DNA of 64,000 nucleotides from positions 387,019-451,018 of the forward strand of contig NZ_PGDQ01000004.1 in the NCBI RefSeq assembly GCF_003073135.1, read 5' to 3'. Position numbers and translations under genes: made by a program. The stretch comes from Euzebya rosea. Its GTDB lineage: Bacteria > Actinomycetota > Nitriliruptoria > Euzebyales > Euzebyaceae. The notes below the pieces were generated by a model. That model worked only from the letters and a program-made list of their open reading frames with translations, made no database searches and was not told the DNA's origin. Below, one piece after another: positions 45,268-54,927 of the stretch (position 1 is the first letter of the stretch; every line of letters begins with the position of its first letter).

Positions 45268-46328
45268 CTTGTCGAATCGGCGCGGTAGGCGGCGGTCGGG
45301 GGACCGTCGTAGGCAAGCGCCACGGGGTCGCCGGCCCGGTACGGCGGCAGCGACATCGTGCGGACCCGCAGGATCCCCGCCGGCCCGGTCAGCTCGGTGA
45401 TCGCGTCATGGCCGTAGTACTCCACGGCGCGGACCGTCATCGGACCGCCGGGCGTCATCCGCAGGTGCTCGGGCCGGACCAGCACGTCCATGGGGCCGGC
45501 GGCGTCGGCCGCGAGGGGTACCGCGCCGAGCACCGTCTGGGCCGCGGTGCCGGACGCGTGCCCGGCGATCAGGTTGGCGTCGCCGAGGAACTCCGCGACC
45601 TCGCGGGTGGCGGGCGCGGCGTAGATGTCGGCAGGGTGCGCCTGCTGGTGGATGCGGCCGGCGATCATGACCGCCACCTCGTGGCCCAGCAGGAACGCCT
45701 CCTCCTGGTCGTGGGTGACGACGACCGCGGTGATCGCCAGGTCCGTCAGCAGCCGGGCGACGTCGGCGCGGATCTGGCCACGCAGGCCGGCGTCGAGGGA
45801 GGAGAACGGTTCGTCGAGCAGCAGGACCCGGGGCTGCGCCACGAGGGCGCGGGCCAGGGCGACCCGCTGCTGCTGGCCGCCCGACAGGGTGCTGGGCATC
45901 CGCGGGCCGAGGCCGGCGAGGCCCACCATCTCCAGGGCGTCCTCGACGGCGGGGCCACGGCGACCCGCCCGGTCGAGGCCGAAGGCGACGTTGGCCGCGA
46001 CGGTCATGTGCGGGAACAGCGCGCCGTCCTGGAAGACCATCCCGACGTTGCGGCGTTCGGCCGGCAGGTCGGTGATGTCGTCCTCGCCCACGCGGACGGT
46101 GCCGGTCGAGAGGTGCTGGAGTCCGGCCACCGCACGGAGCAGGGTGGTCTTGCCGCAGCCGCTGGGGCCGAGCAGCGCGAGCGTTCGCCCCGTGGGGACC
46201 TCGAGGTCGACCCCGTGCAGGATCTCCGTCCCGCCGAGGTGCACGCGCGCATCGGTGACGTGCAGCGACGCTGCCCCTGGCACGAGGTGCCGGGCAGGCG
46301 AGGACGGCGGAGTGTCGACGGCGGTCAC
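45264..46328 (-). CDS. fbpC: Iron(III) ABC transporter ATPase, FbpC-like
   Basis: 354 residues from GTG 46328. ALLGPSGCGKTTLLRAVAG (Walker A), VFQDGALFPHMTVAANV (Q-loop), STLSGGQQQRVALARAL (signature), VLLLDEPFSSLDA (Walker B) and VVTHDQEEAF (H-loop) are all present. The C-terminal ~110 residues form a TOBE-like domain (PMDVLVRPEHLRM). It matches FbpC and should power the FbpAB pair further downstream. An iron box lies 25 bases before the start; a longer frame would begin inside that box. Confidence 0.92.
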   Translation of the reverse strand: MTAVDTPPSSPARHLVPGAASLHVTDARVHLGGTEILHGVDLEVPTGRTLALLGPSGCGKTTLLRAVAGLQHLSTGTVRVGEDDITDLPAERRNVGMVFQDGALFPHMTVAANVAFGLDRAGRRGPAVEDALEMVGLAGLGPRMPSTLSGGQQQRVALARALVAQPRVLLLDEPFSSLDAGLRGQIRADVARLLTDLAITAVVVTHDQEEAFLLGHEVAVMIAGRIHQQAHPADIYAAPATREVAEFLGDANLIAGHASGTAAQTVLGAVPLAADAAGPMDVLVRPEHLRMTPGGPMTVRAVEYYGHDAITELTGPAGILRVRTMSLPPYRAGDPVALAYDGPPTAAYRADSTS

Positions 46329-46352
46329 GGAGGTCGATGGTAACGACTTCGG

Positions 46353-46371
46353 TGAGGTAAGGCACACCTAA
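46353..46371 (-). promoter_or_regulatory. DtxR/IdeR-type iron box before fbpC
   Basis: TGAGGTAAGGCACACCTAA matches the consensus TTAGGTTAGSCTAACCTAA in most arm positions and lies just upstream of the fbpC start, in the space divergent from uvrC. With the box at 45,249 it puts all six genes from 37,775 to 46,328 under likely iron control. Confidence 0.8.
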
Positions 46372-46443
46372 CGGGCTGCGGTGGTCACGTGGGGTGCGGG
46401 TGGTGCGGTCGACCGTGCGGCGGATGGCAGGCTGGGAGGGCCG

Positions 46444-48438
46444 ATGGTGTCCAACCCCGCACTCTCCTTCAGGCCCGATCCCGGCACGATCCCCACCGAC
46501 CCGGGCTGCTACCTGTGGCGCGACCGCCACGGGCGTGTGGTGTACGTCGGCAAGGCCAAGAACCTGCGAGCCCGCCTGTCGTCGTACTTCCAGGACGTCA
46601 GCAACCTGCACCAGCGCACCCGCGGCATGCTCGAGGTCGCGGCGTCCGTCGAGTGGATCATCGTCGCCTCCGACGTCGAGTCGCTGCACCTCGAGTACAA
46701 CCTCATCAAGCAGCACCGGCCCCGGTTCAACGTCCGCTACAACGACGACAAGTCCTACCCCTACCTGGCGATCACCCTGGGGGAGGAGGTGCCGCGGGCG
46801 ATGGTGCGGCGCAACCCGCGCAACGACGGCAGCCGCTACTTCGGCCCGTTCGCCCACGCCTACGCCATCCGCGACACCCTCGACATGCTGCTGCGCGTCT
46901 ATCCGGTCAGGACGTGCAGCAAGGGGGTGTTCGACCGCCACCAGCGGGCCGGCCGCCCCTGCCTGCTGTTCCACATCGGCAAATGCAGCGGTCCGTGCAC
47001 CGGCGAGGTGTCGCCCGAGGAGCACCTGGCCCTCGTCGAGGACCTCATGGCCTTCGTCGACGGCGACACCGAAGGGGCGGTCGAGGCGCTCGAGGCCGCG
47101 ATGGCCACCGAGGCCGAGAAGCAGAACTACGAGGCTGCGGCCCGCATCCGCGACCAGCTGAAGGCCATGCGGACGGCGCTCGCCAAGCAGGTCATGGTCA
47201 CCGGCAAGCGCGAGGACCTCGACGCCATTTCGTGGCACGCCGACGAGCTGGAGGTGGCCTTCCAGGTCTTCTTCGTCCGCAACGGCCGTGTCGTCGGCCG
47301 CAAGGGCTGGACGGTGGACCGGGTCGAGGCGCTGGACATGGCCGGGTTGGTCCAGCGGTTCATGGTGCAGGTCTACTCCGAGCGGGCCAACACGCTCGGC
47401 AGCGGATCCACGGCCCTGACGTCCACCGCCAAGGGCGGGGCCGACGGCCTCATCAAGGAACCGGAGGGCGACGCCACCCACCTGGTGGGCAAGGAGGTGC
47501 TGGTCCCCGAGCTGCCCGAGGACCACGAGACCCTCGAGGAGCTGCTGTCGGAGCTGCGCGGCTCGCGTGTGGTCATCCGGGTTCCCCAGCGCGGCGCCAA
47601 GCGCGAGTTCCTCGACACCGTGGAGGAGAACGCCCGCGAGGCCTTCCAGCAGCACCGACTCAAGCGGGCCAAGGACTTCAACGCCCGCTCCCAGGCGCTC
47701 AAGGAGCTGCAGGAGGGCCTCGGGCTCGAGCAGGCGCCGCTCCGCATCGAGTGCTACGACATCTCCACGCTCCAGGGCACCAACTCCGTCGCCTCCATGG
47801 TGGTGATGGAGGACGGGCTGCCCCGCAAGTCGGAGTACCGCCGCTTCCGGATCAACGGCGTGGTCGGCCAGGACGACTTCGCGATGATGCACGAGGTCAT
47901 CACCCGCCGCTTCAAGCGGTACCTCGCCGAGCGGGACCAACCGCTGGAGGACGAGGACGGCAAGCCCCGCAAGTTCGCCTATCCGCCCAACCTCGTGCTG
48001 ATCGACGGCGGCAAGGGCCAGCTCAACGCGGCCAACCGTGCGCTCGAGGAGCTGGGCATCGAGGGGGTCGAGCTGGCCTCGCTGGCCAAGCGGATGGAGG
48101 AGGTGTTCCGGCCGGGCGCGTCGGAGTCGATCATGCTCCCACGGTCCTCCGAGGCCCTCTTCCTCGTCATGCGGATACGTGACGAGGCCCACCGCTTCGC
48201 CATCACCTACCACCGCAGCCTGCGGGGCAAGGAGATGGTGGAGAGCGTCTTCGACGAGATCCCCGGCGTGGGGCCGGCCCGTCGCAAGGCCCTGCTGGGC
48301 CACTTCGGCACCGTCCGGGCCATGAAGGAGGCCACGGTGGCCGACCTGGAGGAGGTTCCGGGCATCAGCGAGGGCCTCGCCCGCACCATCCACGAGCACC
48401 TGCGCCCCGGCCGGCGCCGCACCCCCGCCGAGCGGTAG
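46444..48438 (+). CDS. uvrC: UvrABC excinuclease subunit C
   Basis: 664 residues. GIY-YIG domain: GCYLWRDRHGRVVYVGKAKNLRARLSSYF; HRPRFNVRYNDDKSYPYLAIT follows; the Cys-rich CLLFHIGKCSGPC; UVR motif NYEAAARIRDQLKAM; RNase H-like nuclease IECYDISTLQG..VASMVVM, LVLIDGGKGQL; and C-terminal HhH (IPGVGPARRKALLGHFG, VPGISEGLARTI). It makes both incisions with UvrB. ATG 46444 chosen by the conserved start of the GIY-YIG domain. No SOS box seen here. Confidence 0.97.
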   Translation: MVSNPALSFRPDPGTIPTDPGCYLWRDRHGRVVYVGKAKNLRARLSSYFQDVSNLHQRTRGMLEVAASVEWIIVASDVESLHLEYNLIKQHRPRFNVRYNDDKSYPYLAITLGEEVPRAMVRRNPRNDGSRYFGPFAHAYAIRDTLDMLLRVYPVRTCSKGVFDRHQRAGRPCLLFHIGKCSGPCTGEVSPEEHLALVEDLMAFVDGDTEGAVEALEAAMATEAEKQNYEAAARIRDQLKAMRTALAKQVMVTGKREDLDAISWHADELEVAFQVFFVRNGRVVGRKGWTVDRVEALDMAGLVQRFMVQVYSERANTLGSGSTALTSTAKGGADGLIKEPEGDATHLVGKEVLVPELPEDHETLEELLSELRGSRVVIRVPQRGAKREFLDTVEENAREAFQQHRLKRAKDFNARSQALKELQEGLGLEQAPLRIECYDISTLQGTNSVASMVVMEDGLPRKSEYRRFRINGVVGQDDFAMMHEVITRRFKRYLAERDQPLEDEDGKPRKFAYPPNLVLIDGGKGQLNAANRALEELGIEGVELASLAKRMEEVFRPGASESIMLPRSSEALFLVMRIRDEAHRFAITYHRSLRGKEMVESVFDEIPGVGPARRKALLGHFGTVRAMKEATVADLEEVPGISEGLARTIHEHLRPGRRRTPAER

Positions 48439-48506
48439 GTCGACGGGAGGCGACGCCCGTGTCCCATCCCGCCCGTGCCGACCGCGGCCGGTTAGGCTCG
48501 GCGCCG

Positions 48507-49367
48507 ATGAAGCCCACCATCGCCATCATCACCGGGATGTCCGGTGCCGGCCGGACGACCGCCGCCAAGGTCCTGGAGGACCTGGGCTACTTCGTCATCG
48601 ACAACATGCCCCCGCAGCTGCTGGACTCCGTGGTCGAGCTGGCCACCGGTCCCGGCGCGGACGTCAGCCGCATCGCCCTCGTCATGGACGTGCGCGGACG
48701 CGCGTTCTTCGGTGACCTCCGTCAGACGATCAGGTCGCTGGAGGAACGCGGCCTGAGCGTGCGCATGCTGTACCTCGAGGCGTCGACGCAGTCGCTCGTC
48801 CAGCGCTACGAGGCCGCGCGCCGCGTCCACCCCATGGCGGGCAGCGACCGGGTCGTGGAGGGCATCGCCCGCGAGCGCGAGCTGCTCGCCGAGCTGCGCG
48901 CCGACGCCGACCTGGTCGTCGACACGACCCACCTGAACGTCCACGAGCTGCGGGACAAGCTCGTCGACGCCTTCGGGGACCCCGGCGACACCGTCATGGT
49001 CACCAACGTGGTGTCGTTCGGGTTCAAGCACGGCACCCCCCGTGACGCCGACCTCGTCCTGGACGTGCGCTTCCTCCCCAACCCCCACTGGGTTCCGGAG
49101 CTCAAGCCCTTCACCGGCCTCGACGCCCCGGTCCGCGACTACGTCCTCGGGCAGGACGAAGCGCAGGGCTTCCTCGACCGGCTGCTGCCGCTCCTCGACC
49201 TGATGGTCCCGGCGTTCCGGCGCGAGGGAAAGCGGTACCTCACCATCGCCATCGGCTGCACCGGCGGCAAGCACCGCTCCGTGGCGCTGTCCGAAGAGGT
49301 GGCCCGGCACCTGCGCGAGGGTGGCCAGACCGTGCAGGTCGACCATCGCGACCGGCTGCGGGAGTAG
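48507..49367 (+). CDS. rapZ: RapZ/YvcJ-family nucleotide-binding protein
   Basis: 286 residues. IITGMSGAGRTTAAKVLEDLGYFVIDNMP is the P-loop with the GAGR form usual in actinobacteria; LVMDVRGR, TRRVHPM-like ARRVHPMAGSDRV, SFGFKHGTPRDADLVLDVRFLPNPHW and the C-terminal IGCTGGKHRSVALSEEV domain are all canonical. It sits in the conserved uvrC-rapZ-yvcK-whiA block, 3 bases before yvcK. In other phyla it controls cell-wall sugar synthesis through RNA; the actinobacterial role is less clear. Confidence 0.95.
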   Translation: MKPTIAIITGMSGAGRTTAAKVLEDLGYFVIDNMPPQLLDSVVELATGPGADVSRIALVMDVRGRAFFGDLRQTIRSLEERGLSVRMLYLEASTQSLVQRYEAARRVHPMAGSDRVVEGIARERELLAELRADADLVVDTTHLNVHELRDKLVDAFGDPGDTVMVTNVVSFGFKHGTPRDADLVLDVRFLPNPHWVPELKPFTGLDAPVRDYVLGQDEAQGFLDRLLPLLDLMVPAFRREGKRYLTIAIGCTGGKHRSVALSEEVARHLREGGQTVQVDHRDRLRE

Positions 49368-49370
49368 CCG

Positions 49371-50297
49371 ATGGCCGGAGCCGAACGCGTGGTGGCCATC
49401 GGGGGTGGACACGGGCTGTCCCGGACCCTCGAAGCACTGCGCCTGATGGAGGTCGACGCCACCGCGGTCGTGACCGTCGCCGACGACGGCGGGTCCTCGG
49501 GCCGGCTGCGCCGTGAGCGGGGGATCATCGCCCTCGGCGACATGCGCATGGGGCTGCTGGCCCTGGCACCGCCGGGTCCGCTCCCGGAGGTCTTCGGGCA
49601 TCGGTTCAACGGGGGTGGCCTCGACGGCCACTCGCTGGGCAACCTGGCCCTCGTGGCGATGATCGAGCAGGCCGGCGGCGACGTGCTGGTCGCCATGGAG
49701 CGGGCGGCCCGGCTGCTGGACTGCCGCGGGCGGGTGTGGCCCTGCACGACCGACGACGTCACGCTCGTCGCCGCGATCGACGGCACCGAGGTCGAGGGCC
49801 AGGTCGCCGTGGCGACCACCGAGGGCCGCGACCGCCGCGTGTGGCTGGAGCCGGAGGAACCCCGCGCGTGTCCGCTGGCGATGGAGGCCATCGACGAGGC
49901 CGACCTCGTCGTCCTGGGACCGGGCAGCCTGTTCACGAGCATCATCCCCAACCTGCTCGTGCCCGGCATCGCCGAGGCGCTCGACGACACCGACGCGCGG
50001 ATCGTCTACGCCGCCAACCTGACCGCCCAGGCGGGCGAGACCGCGGGCATGTCGGCCCGCGACCACGTCGAGGCGCTGCTGGACTACCTCCCCGAGCGGA
50101 CCTCTATCGAGGTGCTCTGCCACGACGGTCCCGAACCGGACGGGTCCGGACCCGCCTTGCCGCCGGACGTGTCCGGACGAGGAGTCAGCGGGGTCCACCA
50201 CGCGGACCTGGCCGAGGGCGACGGCTCCCAGCGGGTGGGTGCCCACGATCCCGTTCGGCTGGCCGCAGCCATCCGCCGCCTGCTCGACGAGGCATGA
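49371..50297 (+). CDS. yvcK: YvcK/CofD-like protein
   Basis: 308 residues. RVVAIGGGHGLSRTLEAL binds the nucleotide-sugar; VTVADDGGSSGRLRRE, LGDMRMGLLAL, FNGGGLDGHSLGNLALVAM, LGPGSLFTSIIPNLLVPGIAEAL and YAANLTAQAGETAGMSARDHV are family hallmarks. In Gram-positives it binds UDP-GlcNAc and adjusts wall precursor supply. ATGA overlap with whiA. Confidence 0.95.
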   Translation: MAGAERVVAIGGGHGLSRTLEALRLMEVDATAVVTVADDGGSSGRLRRERGIIALGDMRMGLLALAPPGPLPEVFGHRFNGGGLDGHSLGNLALVAMIEQAGGDVLVAMERAARLLDCRGRVWPCTTDDVTLVAAIDGTEVEGQVAVATTEGRDRRVWLEPEEPRACPLAMEAIDEADLVVLGPGSLFTSIIPNLLVPGIAEALDDTDARIVYAANLTAQAGETAGMSARDHVEALLDYLPERTSIEVLCHDGPEPDGSGPALPPDVSGRGVSGVHHADLAEGDGSQRVGAHDPVRLAAAIRRLLDEA

Positions 50298-51181
50298 GCC
50301 TGACGGTCGCGCTTCGCGAGGAGCTGGCCCACGCCGACGACCTCGGCAGCGCCCGTCGGCTGGCCGAGGCCCGTGCCATGGTCGACCTCGCCGGCACCCT
50401 GCGCGTCAGGGGCGGTCACGACGGCCCGAGCGTGGCCGTGGTGGTCCGCTGCGCCGTCGGGGCCGTGGCCCGCCGACTGCGGGGGACCCTGGTCGACATC
50501 GCCGGCGTCCATCCCGGCCTCGCCCGACGCCAGGGCGGCAACCTGCGTGGTGGGGACGCCTACCTGGTCGATGTGACCGGCGACGCCCTCCACGTGCTCG
50601 GCGTCCTGGACGACGACGGCCGGCCGGTCCGCCGGCAACCCGGTGACATCGACCCACCCGAGGGCTACCTGGCCGGCGCGCTGATGGTGGCCGGCACGCT
50701 CAGCGGCGTCGGGGCCCCCGTCCACCTGGAGATCCGGGCGCCCGACGACCGGCGGGCCACCGAGCTGTCGACGCTCGTGCCCGCCTCCGCTGTGGTCGGC
50801 GACCGGGTGGTCGTCAAGTCCGGCGATGCCGTCGCCGAGCTGCTGGCGTCCGTCGGCGCCCACCAGACCTTCCTCGCCTTCGACGGGGGCCGCATGCGAC
50901 GGGAACTTCGGCGCAAGGTCACGCGGGCGGTCAACGCCGACCGGGCGAACCTGCGGCGCGCCACCGCGGCGGCCGGGGCGCACATCACCGCCATCGAGCA
51001 GCTGGTCGCGGCGCTCGGGTGGGACGGCCTGCCCGAGGACCTGGCCGATGTCGCGCTGGCCCGCGTCGCCAACCCCGAGGCATCCCTCACCGAGCTCGGC
51101 GAGCTGCTGGACCCGCCCGTCGGCAAGGCCACGGTCCACCGACGCCTGCAGCGGCTCATCGCCCTTGCCGAGGACGGCTGA
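50294..51181 (+). CDS. whiA: WhiA sporulation/division regulator
   Basis: 295 residues, slightly short for WhiA (about 310-330). The N-terminal homing-endonuclease-like domain is reduced at its start but recognisable in RRQPGDIDPPEGYLAGALMVAGTLS; the C-terminal helix-turn-helix has NRATAAAGAHITAI-like RATAAAGAHITAIEQLVAALG, VALARVANPEASLTELGELLDPPVGKATVHRRLQRL. Family role: activates cell division or differentiation genes. Last gene of the rapZ block. Confidence 0.95.
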   Translation: MSLTVALREELAHADDLGSARRLAEARAMVDLAGTLRVRGGHDGPSVAVVVRCAVGAVARRLRGTLVDIAGVHPGLARRQGGNLRGGDAYLVDVTGDALHVLGVLDDDGRPVRRQPGDIDPPEGYLAGALMVAGTLSGVGAPVHLEIRAPDDRRATELSTLVPASAVVGDRVVVKSGDAVAELLASVGAHQTFLAFDGGRMRRELRRKVTRAVNADRANLRRATAAAGAHITAIEQLVAALGWDGLPEDLADVALARVANPEASLTELGELLDPPVGKATVHRRLQRLIALAEDG

Positions 51182-51276
51182 ACCGCCTGCCCTGCATCGC
51201 GACTGTCCGGCCGCCGGATGCTGACGACGCGACGGCTTGGGTTAGGCTCGCGCGGCACCGACGCCACCGTGCTTGA

Positions 51277-52332
<1,056 letters not shown>

Positions 52333-52360
52333 CACCCCACCGGACGGGAACCACATCACC

Positions 52361-53548
52361 GTGAGCCAGGTACCTGGCCTGGACCAGCTCGACGCCGCAG
52401 GGCGCACCGTGCTGGTCCGGGCCGATCTCAACGTCCCACTCGACGGCGGCCGCATCACCGACGAGCTGCGCATCACCGCCTCGCTGCCCACCATCAGGGC
52501 GCTCCGTGAGGCAGGCGCACGCGTCGTGCTGATGAGCCACCTCGGCCGGCCCAAGGGCCAGGTCGTCGACGAGCTCCGGCTCGGGCCGGTGTCCCAGCGG
52601 CTCTCCGAGCTGCTGGACATCGACGTCCGCTACGCCCGCGACACCGTTGGCGACGACGCCCGGGCCGCCGTGGAGAGCCTGGACGACGGTGGTGTCGCCC
52701 TGCTGGAGAACCTGCGGTTCGAGGCGGGGGAGACGGCCAACGACCCCGCCTTCGCCGACGCGCTGGCGTCCCTCGGGGACGCGTACGTCTCGGATGCGTT
52801 CGGTGCTGCCCACCGTGCGCACGCCTCCATCGTCGGCGTGCCCGAGCGGCTCGACGACGCCGTCGCCGGGCACCTGCTGCAGGCCGAGATCACCGCGCTG
52901 TCCAGGCTCCTGGACGCCCCCGCGACCCCGTTCACCGCCATCCTCGGCGGCTCGAAGGTCAGCGACAAGCTGAGCGTCATCGACAACCTGATGCCCCGCG
53001 TGGACGCGCTGGTCATCGGCGGGGCCATGTGCTTCACGTTCCTGGCGGCCACCGGCGGCGACGTCGGCGGGTCCCGGGTGGAGGAGGACATGATCGACAC
53101 CGCCCGCGAGGTCCTGGAGAAGGCCGAGGCGCAGGGGGTCACCGTGCACCTGCCCACCGATGTGGTCGCTGCCGAGGCGTTCGCCGCCGACGCGGCCCAC
53201 GAGGTCGTGTCCTCCACGGCGATCCCCGCAGGGTCCATGGGACTGGACATCGGCCCCGAGACCGTCGCGGAGTACGCGCACGTGGTGGCGTCGTCGCGCA
53301 CGGTCCTGTGGAACGGCCCCATGGGCGTGTTCGAGTGGCCGCCCTTCGCCAGCGGGACCATGGGCGTCGCCGAGGCCATGGCCGACGTCGACGGATTCAC
53401 CGTGATCGGCGGTGGCGACAGCGCCGCAGCCGTCCGCCAGATGGGCCTGGCCGACCGCATCGACCACGTCTCCACCGGCGGTGGCGCGTCGCTGGAGTTC
53501 CTGGAGGGCATCGACCTTCCCGGGGTCGCCGTCCTTCGGCGCGGCTGA
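52361..53548 (+). CDS. pgk: Phosphoglycerate kinase
   Basis: 395 residues, GTG start. VLVRADLNVPLDGGRITDELRI, VVLMSHLGRPKG, LLENLRFEAGE, AILGGSKVSDKLSVIDNL and TVIGGGDSAAAV match the family throughout. It transfers phosphate from 1,3-bisphosphoglycerate to ADP. Confidence 0.98.
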   Translation: MSQVPGLDQLDAAGRTVLVRADLNVPLDGGRITDELRITASLPTIRALREAGARVVLMSHLGRPKGQVVDELRLGPVSQRLSELLDIDVRYARDTVGDDARAAVESLDDGGVALLENLRFEAGETANDPAFADALASLGDAYVSDAFGAAHRAHASIVGVPERLDDAVAGHLLQAEITALSRLLDAPATPFTAILGGSKVSDKLSVIDNLMPRVDALVIGGAMCFTFLAATGGDVGGSRVEEDMIDTAREVLEKAEAQGVTVHLPTDVVAAEAFAADAAHEVVSSTAIPAGSMGLDIGPETVAEYAHVVASSRTVLWNGPMGVFEWPPFASGTMGVAEAMADVDGFTVIGGGDSAAAVRQMGLADRIDHVSTGGGASLEFLEGIDLPGVAVLRRG

Positions 53549-53587
53549 CCGACCACCACCCCACCACCATCCAGCAGAGGAATCCCC

Positions 53588-54361
53588 ATGAGTCGCAAGC
53601 CCGTCATCGCCGGGAACTGGAAGATGAACCTCACCCACCTCGAGGGCATCCAGCTGGTCCAGAACCTCGCCTACCACCTCGACAAGGCGGACTTCGAGAA
53701 GGCCGACGTGGCGGTCATCCCACCGTTCACCTCGCTGCGGTCCATCCAGACCCTGATCGAGGGCGACCGGCTGGACCTGACGCTCGGCGCACAGTCGTGC
53801 CACCACGAGGCCAGCGGTGCCTACACCGGGGAGATCTCCCCGACCATGCTGTCGGCCCTCGGCTGCAGCTGGGTCATCGCCGGCCACTCGGAACGTCGCA
53901 CCCTTTTCGGTGAGACCGACGAGGTCGTCAACGCCAAGGTGAAGGCCATCATCGCCGCGGAGATGACGCCGATCCTCTGCGTCGGCGAGACGCTGGAGCA
54001 GCGCGAGGTCGGCGAGGCCGAGGCGGTCATCCGCGGCCAGGTCACGGGCAGCCTCGCCGGGGTGTCCGCCGAGCAGGTCGCCGACCTGGTCATCGCCTAC
54101 GAGCCGATCTGGGCCATCGGCACCGGCCGCACGGCCCTGCCGTCGGACGCCGACGGCGGCTGCGCCACCGTCCGCGAGACCGTCGCCGAGCTGCACGGCA
54201 CCGAGACCGCCGAGGCCGTCCGAATCCAGTACGGCGGCTCGGTCAAGCCCGGCAACGTCGCCGAGCTCATGTCGCAGCCCAACATCGACGGCGCCCTGGT
54301 CGGCGGCGCGAGCCTGAACGCCGACGATTTCGCGGTTATCGCACGTTTCCATCGCTTGTAA
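53588..54361 (+). CDS. tpiA: Triosephosphate isomerase
   Basis: 257 residues. KPVIAGNWKMNLTHLEG (catalytic Lys), VIAGHSERRTLFGETDE (His), VIAYEPIWAIGTGRT (catalytic Glu) and IQYGGSVKPGN with phosphate-binding GGAS are all present. It interconverts dihydroxyacetone phosphate and glyceraldehyde 3-phosphate. Ribosome site AGAGGAA before ATG. Confidence 0.98.
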   Translation: MSRKPVIAGNWKMNLTHLEGIQLVQNLAYHLDKADFEKADVAVIPPFTSLRSIQTLIEGDRLDLTLGAQSCHHEASGAYTGEISPTMLSALGCSWVIAGHSERRTLFGETDEVVNAKVKAIIAAEMTPILCVGETLEQREVGEAEAVIRGQVTGSLAGVSAEQVADLVIAYEPIWAIGTGRTALPSDADGGCATVRETVAELHGTETAEAVRIQYGGSVKPGNVAELMSQPNIDGALVGGASLNADDFAVIARFHRL

Positions 54362-54465
54362 CGGTTGCCGGGGGTGCGACAGCGGTAGGATCAGGCGGAC
54401 CACGACCGACACAGCCGGCCCTCCACGCAGGACCGACCGAGCCCTCCGCAACGGGGGAGGACGCC

Positions 54466-54873
54466 ATGGCAAAGCGCAACAAGCAGCTGCAGGGCCTGCT
54501 GGGCCCCCTCGAGACCGACGTCATGGAAACGGTCTGGCGCCTCGGCGACGCGACCGTACGCGACGTCCACGAGGAGCTGCGCAACCGGCGTGACCTGGCC
54601 TACACCACCATCATGACCACGATGGCCCGGCTGGCGAGCAAGGGCCTGCTGGAACGCGACACCACGGGCCTGGCCCATCGCTACCGTCCGACGGTCAGCC
54701 GCGAGGTGTACGCCAAGTCGACGGTGACCTCCGTCGTCGACTGGCTCGTCCAGTCCTTCCCGGAACCGGCCATGAGCTACTTCGTCGAGAAGATCGACGA
54801 CTCGGGTGACCCGGATGTACTCTCCGCGCTGCGGGCAAGCATCGACGCGCGACGTTCGGACGAGGACGATTGA
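54466..54873 (+). CDS. BlaI/MecI/CopY-family repressor
   Basis: 135 residues. A winged helix (LGPLETDVMETVWRLGDATVRDVHEEL, AYTTIMTTMARLASKGLLERD, RYRPTVSREVY) and a dimer helix tail. It pairs with the M56 peptidase gene 54 bases downstream as in BlaI-BlaR1 systems, where proteolysis of the repressor relieves control. It interrupts the otherwise usual tpiA-secG adjacency. The target genes are not visible, and no beta-lactamase is nearby. Confidence 0.9.
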   Translation: MAKRNKQLQGLLGPLETDVMETVWRLGDATVRDVHEELRNRRDLAYTTIMTTMARLASKGLLERDTTGLAHRYRPTVSREVYAKSTVTSVVDWLVQSFPEPAMSYFVEKIDDSGDPDVLSALRASIDARRSDEDD

Positions 54874-54927
54874 CCCGATGCCCCGCCGAGGGATGACCGG
54901 CAACCGGCATTGGGAGCGTTCGAACGC

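Noticed and set aside
48507..49367. Loss of the P-loop lysine in RapZ (GAGRTT)
   Set aside because: Arg at this place is, to my knowledge, usual in actinobacterial RapZ proteins and the rest of the sequence is canonical, so it is not treated as a defect.
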